Part shown: piece by piece, positions 26,356 through 34,791 of the stretch | How positions within the stretch are numbered: position 1 is the first letter of the stretch | How the letters are laid out: each line of letters begins with the position of its first letter | Assembly: GCF_014679505.1 (NCBI RefSeq) | Contig: NZ_CP061474.1 | Location: 2,982,001-3,046,000, forward strand | Reading direction: 5' to 3' | Length of the DNA: 64,000 nucleotides | DNA from: Geobacillus sp. 46C-IIa | GTDB taxonomy: Bacteria > Bacillota > Bacilli > Bacillales > Anoxybacillaceae | Notes under the pieces: generated by a model | Told to the model about the DNA's origin: nothing | What the model saw: the letters and a program-made list of their open reading frames with translations, nothing else | Database searches by the model: none | Translations under genes and position numbers: made by a program

Positions 26356-26387
26356 AAACGGTGCCCCTTGATCGGGCACCGTTTTTT
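26356..26387 (+). terminator. Terminator after lutC
   Basis: AAACGGTGCCC pairs with GGGCACCGTTT, followed by further T residues. It lies between the convergent lutC and dehydrogenase genes. Confidence 0.85.
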
Positions 26388-26390
26388 CGC

Positions 26391-27323
26391 TCAATATTGC
26401 CGGCCGACATCGACCGCATTGTCAAGCGGTTCCCCAGTTTCGATGCGGCGGAGCGTGTCGAGCAGGCAACGGGCGGCGTCCTCCGCCGCGGTGAGCGCCG
26501 CGATATGCGGAGTGATAATGACATGCGGATGCCCCCATAGCGGCGAGTGCGGCGGCAGCGGTTCTTCTTCGAACACATCGAGCACGGCGAGGCGCACGTT
26601 TCGGTTTTCCAATGCGCCGACAAGCGCCGCCTCCTCGACCGTCGCTCCTCGGCCGACATTGATAAAACCCGCATTATGCAGGCAGGAAAAAAACGTCTCA
26701 TCAAAGAGATGATGCGTTTCCTCTGTCAGCGGAAGCGCGGCGATCACCCAATCGGCGCGAGCAAGCGCTTCTCCCGCCTCGTCATGGCGGTAAACAGCCG
26801 AAAACGGCGGCGTGTCTCGGCCGCTTCGCGAGACGCCGACTGGCGAAACCCTAAACCAACGAAGCGTTTCCGCAATGCGTCGGCCGATCTCACCCGTCCC
26901 GTAAATGACAATCCGCTGTTCGCCGAGACGCTTCGGGGCGACCGGCTTCCACTGCCGCTGTTCTTGATACCAGGCATACACGTCATGGCATTGGGCGTCG
27001 CGCAGCAAGTAGCTGAGGCAATATTCGGCGATCTGCTCGCCAAATGACCCGATCGTCCGCGTCAGCAGCACGTCCGGCTTCCATTCCCGCTTCCACAAAA
27101 ACGCGTCGACCCCCGCGCCGAGCGAATGCACCCAGCGCAAGCTGGCGAGCGAAAACGGCCCGGCCGGCCGAAAGCCGATGTACGCATCCGCCCAGGCGAA
27201 ATCATCCGCTTTCAGCTCCTCCTCGGCGACAAAACGATATTCCTTATCCGGCCGCTTGTCCGGAAGAAAGGCGGCGAGTTCATCGTAAAGCCGCCCTGTC
27301 ACAAGAATGCGTCGAATCTCCAT
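26391..27323 (-). CDS. D-2-hydroxyacid dehydrogenase, GhrA-like
   Basis: The 310-residue NAD(P)-dependent enzyme belongs to the D-isomer-specific 2-hydroxyacid dehydrogenases. The Rossmann motif GTGEIGRRIAE is near residue 142, the catalytic arginine lies in INVGRGATVEE, and the catalytic histidine in TPHIAALT. The short N-terminal lobe is more like glyoxylate/hydroxypyruvate reductase A than like phosphoglycerate dehydrogenase. It may reduce glyoxylate made by the adjacent GlcDF enzyme, but that is inferred only from proximity. The start ATG has no strong ribosome site. Confidence 0.82.
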   Translation of the reverse strand: MEIRRILVTGRLYDELAAFLPDKRPDKEYRFVAEEELKADDFAWADAYIGFRPAGPFSLASLRWVHSLGAGVDAFLWKREWKPDVLLTRTIGSFGEQIAEYCLSYLLRDAQCHDVYAWYQEQRQWKPVAPKRLGEQRIVIYGTGEIGRRIAETLRWFRVSPVGVSRSGRDTPPFSAVYRHDEAGEALARADWVIAALPLTEETHHLFDETFFSCLHNAGFINVGRGATVEEAALVGALENRNVRLAVLDVFEEEPLPPHSPLWGHPHVIITPHIAALTAAEDAARCLLDTLRRIETGEPLDNAVDVGRQY

Positions 27324-27365
27324 CGCTTCCTATCACCTCTGGCGCTGCAAAGAAAACGCGTTTGC

Positions 27366-28052
27366 TTAAATGAGCGTCCCCTCTTCGCGCTCTGCTTTTT
27401 TATTCGCAATATAACCGGCAGTCAAAACAAAAATCGTCACACCGGCCGCGACGGCATAGACGAACGGGCCATGCGAAAGATGAAGCAAGTGGAGCACCCC
27501 TTCATCCCCGACGATCATCTTCCCGGCCGTCCACGCCAAAATGCCTGACCCAACGTACGCGACCCATCGGTGTTTTTCCATCACCCGGACGATCGCTTTG
27601 GAGCCGAAAATCATGATCGGAATGCTGATGGCTACCCCGAGGACCAGCATGCCAAGGTGCCCTTCAGCCGCCCCGGCGACAGCAACAACGTTATCAAGGC
27701 TCATCACTGCATCAGCGATGATAATCGTCATAATCGCCTTCAACAACCGGTCTGATGATTGTACGTTCGCTTCCTCTTCCCGTTCGACGAGCACTTTATA
27801 GGCGATCCATACGAGCAGCAATCCGCCAAGGAAGTGAACGAACGGGATGTTCAGTAAAAAGACAATGATGGCTGCAAACAAGATGCGGAGCAACACCGCC
27901 CCCGCTGTTCCCCAAAAAATCGCCTTGTTTTGCTGATGTTTCGGCAGCCGTCGCGTCGCCATCGCAATGACGACTGCATTATCCCCCGATAAAATGATAT
28001 CAATCGCAATAATCTTCCATAATGCCAACAGCGCCGCGGCTGAAATCGTCAA
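27366..28052 (-). CDS. TerC-family integral membrane protein
   Basis: The 228-residue protein has seven hydrophobic segments. The two acidic membrane signatures of the TerC family, DIILSGDNAVVIAM and VMSLDNVVAVAG, are present. Bacillus members of this group (YceF, YkoY) export manganese, often to load secreted enzymes. The yybP-ykoY manganese riboswitch that controls some of them was looked for upstream and not found. A TTG start is used, behind GAAAGGGTGG. Manganese export is inferred from family membership only. Confidence 0.85.
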   Translation of the reverse strand: MTISAAALLALWKIIAIDIILSGDNAVVIAMATRRLPKHQQNKAIFWGTAGAVLLRILFAAIIVFLLNIPFVHFLGGLLLVWIAYKVLVEREEEANVQSSDRLLKAIMTIIIADAVMSLDNVVAVAGAAEGHLGMLVLGVAISIPIMIFGSKAIVRVMEKHRWVAYVGSGILAWTAGKMIVGDEGVLHLLHLSHGPFVYAVAAGVTIFVLTAGYIANKKAEREEGTLI

Positions 28053-28468
28053 CAGAAGCCACCCTTTCCCCTTTCTCTCTTTTTCATCTTACCGCAAATC
28101 TGCAAGGGGAACAACTTTGAGAGACTGGTGAAAAATGACCGATCTCGCCGAATCCGTTCATTTGACAAAAGAGGCGCTGATTTTACAAAGGTTTCTCAGC
28201 TTGGGAAAGGGCGCTTTTCACGGCTTTTTCATGACATCACTACCCTTTTCGAACAGCTCACCAATGCCCTCGGCCTAACGAGAAAGCAACTGGAAGGAAA
28301 GACGGTCAAATTTTGCAGAAAAAATTGAAGGAAGCAAGCCACATTCACCGAGGGCGGTTTCCCGATCTCTAGCGGAACAAGGCGGTTCAAGGTCTATCTA
28401 ACTTCCGTTTTTTGAAATACCGCTCCTTGAACGCTCCCCCACCTGCGCCCGTCATGCCTCTTCCTTTT
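28053..28468. other. Unexplained 416-base gap downstream of hutH
   Basis: This is the position where hutU and further hut genes would normally follow. Short open frames are present on both strands (for example 28128-28328), but none has a ribosome site with a recognisable product. Near its left end short sequences resemble inverted copies (GCGGTTCAAGG and CCTTGAACGC, near 28390 and 28430). The content is compatible with the scar of a deletion or a decayed mobile element, but nothing in it was identified. Confidence 0.4.
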
Positions 28469-29983
28469 CTAAGCTTTCGTTTCATCGTGGAGAAGTTGAT
28501 GGTTTGCCCTTTCGCTCAACCATGCCGCCACCGCTTCGATGTCATCGGAAAACACCCGGTCCGCCACAATGGAAGGGACCATGCGGCGTACCTCCTGATA
28601 AAACTGGCTTGTTGACGGCGCCAACTGATCGATGCCGCGCTCCTCTACCGCTTGCAACGCACAAATGAGCTCGATGGCCGCCACTTTTCTCGCGTTTTGC
28701 ACGATCATGTACGCATGGCGGGCGGCGGTCGTCCCCATGCTGACATGATCTTCTTGGTTGGCCGACGACGGAATCGAATCGACGCTGGCTGGATGAGCGA
28801 ACGTCTTGTTTTCCGATACGAGCGAAGCCGCGACGTATTGCATAATCATCGCCCCCGATTGCAAACCGGGCTGTGGGCTTAAAAACGGCGGCAAGCCTTC
28901 ATTAAGCTGCGGGTTGACGAGCCGTTCAATGCGGCGCTCGCTCATGTTGGCCAGCTCGGCGACCGCGATTTTCAACAAGTCCATGGCGATGGCGATCGGC
29001 TGGCCATGAAAGTTGCCGCCGGAAAGGACATCTCCGTTCGCAAAGATAAGCGGATTGTCAGTGGCAGCATTCATTTCGATTTCGAGCGTTTCTTTCACAT
29101 AGCGGAGCGCTCTGAGCGACGCCCCATGCACTTGCGGGATGCAGCGGATCGAGTACGCATCTTGCACGCGCCGCTCCCCTTGCCTTGTTGTGAGATGGCT
29201 GCCGTCCAAATAACGGCGCATCCGTGCCGCCACTTCCGCCTGCTCCGGAAATCCGCGAGCTTCGTGGATGCGGGCGTCAAAGGCATCGGTCACGCCATAA
29301 AGCGCCTCGATCGTCAATGCGGCGATCCGCTCGCTGTCGTAAGCGAGCTGTTCCGCCGCTAAGTAAGCCAAAATTCCGACGGCCGTCATCGCCTGCGTGC
29401 CGTTAATGAGAGCCAGCCCTTCCTTCTCTTTCAGGGAGAGCGGCGGAATTCCCGCTTGCGAAAGCGCTTGAGCGGCAGGCATCCGCCGGCCTTGATACAT
29501 CACTTCTCCTTCGCCGACAAGCGCCAGCGCCAAGTGAGCCAGCGGCGCCAAATCGCCGCTCGCGCCGAGGGAACCTTGCTGGGGCACGATCGGATGAATG
29601 CCGGCGTTCAAAAACGTAAGCAGTTGCTCAATGACCGCCGGACGCACGCCGGAACACCCTTTTAACAAAGCATTCGCCCGCAACAGAAGCATCGCCCGCA
29701 CCACTTCCTCAGCAAACGGCTCGCCGACAGCACAGGCGTGTGAGCGGAGAAGATTGATTTGCAGCTGCTCAAGGCTGCTTCCTTCAATGCGCACATCAGC
29801 GAGTTTGCCAAACCCAGTATTCACCCCATAGATCGTCCGTCCGCTGGCAATCGCCTGTTCCACAGCCGCACGGCTTTTTCGAACGGCTTCCATGCTCTCC
29901 AAATCAGCCGCCACCGGTTCTCTCCCATAAATGACGCGTCTTGCCTCGTCAAGCGTCAACGAATGCCCATTCAACACGATCAT
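28469..29983 (-). CDS. hutH: Histidine ammonia-lyase
   Basis: The 504-residue enzyme removes ammonia from L-histidine to give urocanate. Its Ala-Ser-Gly triad, which forms the MIO electrophile, is in [14 protein letters not shown]. Further family blocks are [12 protein letters not shown] near residue 52 and [15 protein letters not shown]. The ATG at 29983 is six bases from AGGGGAG; a GTG three bases earlier is too close to that site. It follows hutP, and the intervening leader holds the HutP attenuator. No urocanase, imidazolonepropionase or formiminoglutamase gene follows, so the rest of the pathway is elsewhere or lost. Confidence 0.95.
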   Translation of the reverse strand: MIVLNGHSLTLDEARRVIYGREPVAADLESMEAVRKSRAAVEQAIASGRTIYGVNTGFGKLADVRIEGSSLEQLQINLLRSHACAVGEPFAEEVVRAMLLLRANALLKGCSGVRPAVIEQLLTFLNAGIHPIVPQQGSLGASGDLAPLAHLALALVGEGEVMYQGRRMPAAQALSQAGIPPLSLKEKEGLALINGTQAMTAVGILAYLAAEQLAYDSERIAALTIEALYGVTDAFDARIHEARGFPEQAEVAARMRRYLDGSHLTTRQGERRVQDAYSIRCIPQVHGASLRALRYVKETLEIEMNAATDNPLIFANGDVLSGGNFHGQPIAIAMDLLKIAVAELANMSERRIERLVNPQLNEGLPPFLSPQPGLQSGAMIMQYVAASLVSENKTFAHPASVDSIPSSANQEDHVSMGTTAARHAYMIVQNARKVAAIELICALQAVEERGIDQLAPSTSQFYQEVRRMVPSIVADRVFSDDIEAVAAWLSERANHQLLHDETKA

Positions 29984-30010
29984 CACTTTCTCCCCTTTCC
30001 TTCATGTCCA

Positions 30011-30079
30011 AAAACAAAAGGAGGCGCCCCTGCCGTTTCCGGCAAGATTCGCCTCCTCGTGACTCATTGCTTTAGGCTG
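30011..30079 (-). promoter_or_regulatory. HutP-responsive attenuator between hutP and hutH
   Basis: Read on the minus strand, four NAG triplets (CAG, AAG, GAG, GAG at 30079-30077, 30072-30070, 30065-30063 and 30058-30056) are spaced exactly four bases apart. Directly overlapping the last is an intrinsic terminator: GGAGGCG (30056-30050) pairs with CGCCTCC (30026-30020), followed by TTTTGTTTT. This matches the known mechanism in which HutP with histidine and a metal ion binds NAG repeats and prevents termination before hutH. Confidence 0.88.
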
Positions 30080-30112
30080 ATCCGTCTCTATTGAATGATC
30101 CGAGCCGCCGCG

Positions 30113-30559
30113 TTATATATGATTGATGCCGAGCCCGACCGCCTCATGCTCGAGCCCGCGCACCGGGGCCCCGATCGTTCCGTACAAGGCGACGGCGATC
30201 CACTCCCCTTCTTTTGGCTGTTCATACGGCGTGCCGCGCACGACGGCGAAACGAAGACCGGCCGTTCTCAACAAATCTCCTAGCTCCACCTGCCCCCTCG
30301 TCACGCCGTGCACCGCCTCTAAAATCGCATGATACAAGGCGTGCATCTCGCGATACAAGCCGCCGTCAACCACTCCATGCCGTTTTGCCGCCGTCTCGAT
30401 CGCCGCAACGATTTTTTGCAGCTCCATCGCCCCGACCCGCCCTTGGCAATAGCGCCAGGCGAGCGCCTCAAGCCGATGAAGGACCGGGCCTTTCTCTCCT
30501 TCGTCCAACATCGCCAGCAGCAATGCCAGCCGGCCGATGCGCGCTTGTTGTTTCTCCAT
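30113..30559 (-). CDS. hutP: Hut operon antiterminator HutP
   Basis: The 148-residue RNA-binding regulator closely resembles B. subtilis HutP (about 151 residues), most clearly in its C-terminal block [19 protein letters not shown] and [14 protein letters not shown], which contains the histidine and metal sites. HutP forms a hexamer and, when L-histidine is bound, attaches to NAG triplets in the leader RNA to allow transcription of hut genes. It is the first gene of the hut unit and is transcribed divergently from the SPFH gene. The start follows an AGGTGTAG site. Confidence 0.93.
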   Translation of the reverse strand: MEKQQARIGRLALLLAMLDEGEKGPVLHRLEALAWRYCQGRVGAMELQKIVAAIETAAKRHGVVDGGLYREMHALYHAILEAVHGVTRGQVELGDLLRTAGLRFAVVRGTPYEQPKEGEWIAVALYGTIGAPVRGLEHEAVGLGINHI

Positions 30560-30685
30560 CGGTTTCTACACCTGCTGGTCTTTTTCTCTATTGTATGACG
30601 GCAATGAAAACGATGTCAATTACATTTTCCATATTTTAGTGTATTAAATCGTTAGCACAGTAAATATCTATTTCCGTTTTTTGGA

Positions 30686-30703
30686 TTATATGATATCATA
30701 TAA
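30686..30703. promoter_or_regulatory. 18-base perfect palindrome upstream of the SPFH/RHH operon
   Basis: TTATATGATATCATATAA reads identically on both strands and lies about 35 bases before the SPFH start codon, in an AT-rich region followed by repeated AAATATC/AAATATT words. The size and position suit a repressor operator; the ribbon-helix-helix protein encoded by the same operon is an obvious candidate. Confidence 0.6.
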
Positions 30704-30738
30704 ATATCAAATAAATATTATGATGAGGAGGAACAAGT

Positions 30739-31584
30739 ATGAGAGAACAAAATGCATGGCGTGTGGATGGATTTATCGGCATCGGCTGCATTGCCCTCTT
30801 GCTGATGGCTAGCTTTATCAGCTTGATCCAGGCACAACTCTTATTGGCCATCGTCTGTTTCGTTCTTGCAGCCTTGCTCGCAACCGGCATCACGATTGTC
30901 CAACCTAACCAAGCCAAAGTCCTCACTTTTTTCGGCCGCTATTTCGGTACGATCCGCGACAGCGGGTTGTTTCTCACCGTACCGCTCACGCTCCGGACGA
31001 AAGTATCACTGCGCGTGCGCAACTTCACGAGCAGCAAACTGAAAGTTAATGACACGCAGGGCAACCCGATCGAAATCGCCGCCGTCGTTGTCTTCCGTGT
31101 GGTCGACTCCGCCAAAGCGGTGTTTGACGTCGATGATTACGAACAGTTTGTCGAGATTCAAAGCGAAGCGGCCATTCGCCATGTCGCGACGAAATATCCG
31201 TACGATACGTTTGAAGACGACAACGAAATCACGCTGCGCGGCAATGCGGATGTCATTTCCGATGTGCTTGCTGCAGAACTGCAAGAGCGTTTGCACGTCG
31301 CTGGGGGCGAAGTGATCGAGGCGCGCCTCACCCACTTGGCATACTCTCCGGAAATTGCAGGCGCCATGCTCCAACGCCAGCAAGCCGCCGCCATTTTGGC
31401 GGCTCGGAAAAAGATCGTCGAAGGAGCGGTGTCCATGGCGCAAATGGCGATCGAACAACTTGACAAAGAAAACATTTTAGAGTTAGATGATGAACGAAAA
31501 GCGGCGATGGTGAACAACTTGATGGTCGCGATCGTCTCCGAGCGCGCCACCCAGCCGGTGATCAACACCGGCAGTCTATACTGA
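30739..31584 (+). CDS. SPFH/Band 7 membrane protein
   Basis: The 281-residue protein has two N-terminal hydrophobic helices (about 12-30 and 34-52) followed by an SPFH domain (GITIVQPNQAKVLTFFGRY onward, to about residue 215) and a charged helical C-terminus. Domains of this type gather on membranes in large oligomers, as flotillins and prohibitins do. VVFRVVDSAKAVFDVDDYEQ and YDTFEDDNEITLRGN are typical blocks. It starts behind GAGGAGG and is followed, 15 bases later, by a ribbon-helix-helix gene. The function in Geobacillus-type cells is not known. Confidence 0.85.
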   Translation: MREQNAWRVDGFIGIGCIALLLMASFISLIQAQLLLAIVCFVLAALLATGITIVQPNQAKVLTFFGRYFGTIRDSGLFLTVPLTLRTKVSLRVRNFTSSKLKVNDTQGNPIEIAAVVVFRVVDSAKAVFDVDDYEQFVEIQSEAAIRHVATKYPYDTFEDDNEITLRGNADVISDVLAAELQERLHVAGGEVIEARLTHLAYSPEIAGAMLQRQQAAAILAARKKIVEGAVSMAQMAIEQLDKENILELDDERKAAMVNNLMVAIVSERATQPVINTGSLY

Positions 31585-31599
31585 TGGTTGTGGAGTACG

Positions 31600-31776
31600 A
31601 TGACAAAGAAAAAACAGTTTCCTTTGCGCATTGACTATGAATTGTATGCCGTCTTGGAACAGTGGGCGCAAGAAGAATTCCGCAGCGTCAACAGCCATAT
31701 CGAGTATTTGCTGCGGGAAGCCGCGAAGCGAGCCGGACGGCTCGGGAAAGGAAAAACGGATCAACAAAGAAGCTAG
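31600..31776 (+). CDS. Ribbon-helix-helix (Arc-like) protein
   Basis: The 58-residue protein reads KKKQFPLRIDYELYAVLEQW followed by a helix ending in NSHIEYLLREAAKR, the strand-helix-helix pattern of the Arc/MetJ fold. The N-terminal strand FPLRID would contact DNA in a dimer. The ATG at 31600 is preceded by TGGAG; a TTG twelve bases earlier is possible but would bury that site. It shares an operon with the SPFH gene and may repress it through the palindrome at 30686. The alternative is a structural partner of the SPFH protein, since some such proteins do not bind DNA. Confidence 0.75.
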   Translation: MTKKKQFPLRIDYELYAVLEQWAQEEFRSVNSHIEYLLREAAKRAGRLGKGKTDQQRS

Positions 31777-31803
31777 CTGTTAACAGCTAGCTTCTTTGTT
31801 TTT
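31763..31803 (+). terminator. Strong terminator after the RHH gene
   Basis: A perfect 17-pair stem (31763-31779 with 31784-31800) is followed by T residues; it overlaps the end of the RHH coding region. Confidence 0.9.
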
Positions 31804-31868
31804 CAGTCATGGGCATTTGTTACAGAAATATAATGATAGCAGAGCCTGTTTTGAAAGGGGGCGAACCG

Positions 31869-32093
31869 ATGCCGCATCCGCTGCCGCCGCTTGCCTTTTG
31901 GCAGCTCATCACGCCGCCGTTTCGCGCCGAAACAGGCGTGCCGCCGTCACAGCTTCCCATCTACGCTGCAACGACGCCTGCACCTCCCCCGTTTTTGCCG
32001 TACCGTTCCATCCGCTACACATCTTCGTACCCATCGTACCAGCAGCTGCGAGCGATCATCACGACCGATCATTTATCCTTCGTAAGGAGATGA
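31869..32093 (+). CDS. Small proline-rich protein leading the molybdoenzyme operon
   Basis: The 74-residue frame starts with MPHPLPPLAFWQLITPPFR and is rich in proline, tyrosine and serine, with no membrane helix or cysteine. It has a strong ribosome site (AAAGGGGG with seven-base spacing), and its stop lies four bases before the start of the oxidoreductase gene, whose own AAGGAG site is inside this frame. That tight fit supports translation, but the reading could also be a leader peptide. The product resembles nothing I know. Confidence 0.55.
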   Translation: MPHPLPPLAFWQLITPPFRAETGVPPSQLPIYAATTPAPPPFLPYRSIRYTSSYPSYQQLRAIITTDHLSFVRR

Positions 32094-32097
32094 CATC

Positions 32098-34353
32098 ATG
32101 GCTTGGGAGACGCCGCGCGAAGATATGAGCGTATATACACAAGGCGAAATAGACAAATGGGTGTATTCCACTTGCGGCATTTGCTCAAACGGCTGCGGTT
32201 GCTACATCGCGGTCAAAGACAACCGCATCGTCGGCATTAAAGGCAATGTCTACTACCCGGTCAACCGCAGCCGGCTCGGCCCGAAAGGAGAAAACCAATG
32301 GTGGGCGAACAACAGCCTTGACCGGCTGACACGGCCGCTCATCCGCAACCGAAGCGGAACACTCGTACCAGCAAGTTGGGATGATGCCCTTTCGCTGCTG
32401 GTGGAAAAAACGAAAGAATTGCTTTCCGCTCATGGCCCGGAGAGCATCGCGGTTTACCATAGCGGGCAGCTGTATTTAGAGGAATATTATACAATTGCGA
32501 AAATCACCCGCGCCGGTTTGCGCACCCACCACGTTGACGCCAATACAAGGCTATGCACGGCAACAGCGGAATGGTCGCTTATCCAAAGCTTCGGCGCCGA
32601 CGGCCCTCCTGCCTGCCTTGACGACTTGGATCTTGCGGAAGTCATCGTATTTATCGGCCGGAACTCGAACGAGACGAACACCGTCCTCTGGGAACGGGTG
32701 CTCGATGCCCGACGGAAGCGCGGCACCAAAATCGTGGAAATCGACCCGCGCCTTGATATCAGCCAAAAAATGGCTGACTTATCGCTCCAGCCGAAAAGCG
32801 GCACGAACGTCGCCGTCTTAAACGGGCTGATTCATTTGCTCATCGCCAACGGCTGGATCGACCGCAGCTACATCCAACGCCATACGGTCGGATACGAACA
32901 GCTGGAGCGAACGGCCGCCCGCTACACGCCTGAATTGGTGGAACAAATTACCGGCGTGCCAGAACGCGATTTGCGAACGTGCGCCGAATGGATCGGCACG
33001 TCAAAAACAACCGTCACCGTACTGCTGCAAGGCGTCTATCAAAGCATGGACGCCACGGCCGCCGCATCGCTCGTCAATTCGATGCACTTAATCATGGGCA
33101 AAATCGGCAAGCCTGGGGCGGGGCCGTTTCAGCACGCCGGTCAGCCGAGCTCGATGTCCAACCGCGAAGTCGGCGGCGCCGGCTTTTACCCCGGATACCG
33201 GAACGATGAAAACCCAAAACATTTGCAAGAAATCGCTGATTTATGGAATGTCGATGTCGAGACGCTGCCGGTCGGCCCGCAGACGCATGTCATGGAGATG
33301 CTTCGGATGATCGAGGAAGGGCACATCCGCATGTTTTGGGTGATCGCCACTAATCCAGCCGTTTCCCTGCCGAACCGCAAGCGGGTCATCGAATTGTTCA
33401 AACGGGTGTTTCTTGTTGTCCAAGACCCGTTTTTCAACGAAACGGCCGAGTTCGCCGATCTCGTTCTCCCGGTCGCTTTATGGGGAGAAAAAGAAGGCAC
33501 AATGACAAATTTGGAGCGTCGCGTCAACGTGCTTCGCAAGGCGGTCGACCCGCCGTTCGGCTTGCCATCCGATTTGGAGCTGCTTATCGAATTTTCCCGG
33601 CGTATGGGTTTCCGCGACCGAAGCGGGCGTCCGCTCATCACCTACCGCACACCAGAGGAGGCATTTAACGAATGGCGTCTCGTCTCAAAAGGGCGTCCGT
33701 GCGACATGTCGGGCATGACATATGAAAAAATCGAGCGGCTTGGGGGCATTCAATGGCCGTGCAACGAACAATATCCGGAAGGAAAAAAGCGGCTGTACAC
33801 CGACAACGTGTTTCCGACGGCTGTCGATGAGGCCGAGTCATACGGCCGCGACCTACAGACAGGACGGGCGCGGACGCGCGAAGAGTTCGCCGCCATCGGC
33901 GCCAACGGACGCGCCATTTTATACGGGATCGACTGGTCGCCGCCGCTCGAATGGCCGGATCGTGAATACCCGTTTTGGCTGAATACCGGGCGCAACGTCT
34001 TCCATTGGCATACGCGGACGAAAACCGGGCGGGCTCCGCTTTTGCAGCTGTCCGCTCCGGAAGGGTATGCGGAAATTCACCCGGATGACGCCGCCCGCTT
34101 GAAGATCCAAATGGGCGATTGGGTGCGCGTCTCAAGCCGCCGCGGCGAAGTGATCGTTCGCGCCCGCCTCACCGACTCCGTGCTGCCGGGCATGGTGTTT
34201 CTTCCGTTTCACTACGGGTCAGTGCTTGAGCAGGAAGCGGCAAACGAGCTGACACTCGATACGTGGGATCAAGTGTCAAAACAGCCGCATTTTAAAAACG
34301 GCGTTTGCAAACTTGAAAAATGGCTAAGGAAAGAACGGGATCGCCATGAATGA
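32098..34353 (+). CDS. Molybdopterin (bis-MGD) oxidoreductase, nitrate reductase/formate dehydrogenase-like
   Basis: The 751-residue enzyme has the N-terminal Fe-S segment CGICSNGCGCY, a large molybdopterin domain and a C-terminal dinucleotide-binding domain (FWLNTGRNVFHWHTRTKTG to the end). The Mo-ligand cysteine is in NTRLCTATAEW, in the position used by assimilatory and periplasmic nitrate reductases and formate dehydrogenases. In those families the fourth cluster cysteine lies in a motif like NRGRLCPKG; here it reads NRSRLGPKGE, so that cysteine is lost, although an extra cysteine occurs in CGCY. There is no twin-arginine signal, so it is cytoplasmic. Substrate is not assignable; nitrate, formate or an organic compound are all possible. 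Confidence 0.85.
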   Translation: MAWETPREDMSVYTQGEIDKWVYSTCGICSNGCGCYIAVKDNRIVGIKGNVYYPVNRSRLGPKGENQWWANNSLDRLTRPLIRNRSGTLVPASWDDALSLLVEKTKELLSAHGPESIAVYHSGQLYLEEYYTIAKITRAGLRTHHVDANTRLCTATAEWSLIQSFGADGPPACLDDLDLAEVIVFIGRNSNETNTVLWERVLDARRKRGTKIVEIDPRLDISQKMADLSLQPKSGTNVAVLNGLIHLLIANGWIDRSYIQRHTVGYEQLERTAARYTPELVEQITGVPERDLRTCAEWIGTSKTTVTVLLQGVYQSMDATAAASLVNSMHLIMGKIGKPGAGPFQHAGQPSSMSNREVGGAGFYPGYRNDENPKHLQEIADLWNVDVETLPVGPQTHVMEMLRMIEEGHIRMFWVIATNPAVSLPNRKRVIELFKRVFLVVQDPFFNETAEFADLVLPVALWGEKEGTMTNLERRVNVLRKAVDPPFGLPSDLELLIEFSRRMGFRDRSGRPLITYRTPEEAFNEWRLVSKGRPCDMSGMTYEKIERLGGIQWPCNEQYPEGKKRLYTDNVFPTAVDEAESYGRDLQTGRARTREEFAAIGANGRAILYGIDWSPPLEWPDREYPFWLNTGRNVFHWHTRTKTGRAPLLQLSAPEGYAEIHPDDAARLKIQMGDWVRVSSRRGEVIVRARLTDSVLPGMVFLPFHYGSVLEQEAANELTLDTWDQVSKQPHFKNGVCKLEKWLRKERDRHE

Positions 34354-34789
34354 ACAACGGGACAATCGAAAAGAGATGAGCGGTCTGCTCAGCGACATTC
34401 AAGCGGCCAATGAAGAGATCCAGCAACAGCTGCGCCCATACGTACAAGAACATCGGTACATCTACCCGCTTTTTCAACGGCTCGCCGCATTGGCGGAGGA
34501 GCTGGGCGAACACGTCGCCGCCCTTCTTGGCGGACCGCTTGAACGAAACGAAGCGAAATACCATCTAAGCGTACTGTTTCGCACTGCCGAAGCCATGGCA
34601 GAAACGAACGAGATGCTCAAAGCGGTCGGTCGATTCCACCCGAGCGTGCCGCTTCAAGCGCTCACGTACGCGCTTGTGCAGCTCGTGCCGACGGTGGCTG
34701 CCGCTTACGGCCATTATGAAAGTGTATTGATCGTCACGCCGCGTTTTCAACAGCTTAACCGCCTTTGGCGCCATGCGGAAGGAGGATAA
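34346..34789 (+). CDS. Unknown helical protein between molybdoenzyme genes
   Basis: The 147-residue product is predicted by eye to be almost entirely helical, without cysteine, signal peptide or membrane segment. It contains GLLSDIQAANEEIQQQLRPY near the start and YALVQLVPTVAAAYGHYES toward the end. It overlaps the oxidoreductase gene by eight bases and is followed after two bases by the xdhC-like gene, so coupling is tight. The size and helical nature recall molybdoenzyme-specific chaperones such as NarJ/TorD, but no specific motif supports this, and I do not recognise the family. Confidence 0.7.
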   Translation: MNEQRDNRKEMSGLLSDIQAANEEIQQQLRPYVQEHRYIYPLFQRLAALAEELGEHVAALLGGPLERNEAKYHLSVLFRTAEAMAETNEMLKAVGRFHPSVPLQALTYALVQLVPTVAAAYGHYESVLIVTPRFQQLNRLWRHAEGG

Positions 34790-34791
34790 GC

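Noticed and set aside
25661..26704. A 347-codon open frame on the minus strand across lutC and the dehydrogenase
   Set aside because: It is antisense to two well-supported genes, arginine-rich and without recognisable domains; long shadow frames are common in GC-rich coding regions.
28053..28140. A yybP-ykoY manganese riboswitch before the TerC gene
   Set aside because: The conserved blocks of that riboswitch class were not found on the minus strand here.
28128..28328. A 66-codon frame in the gap after hutH, considered as a transposase fragment
   Set aside because: No transposase motif, terminal repeats or ribosome site could be shown; left as unexplained sequence.
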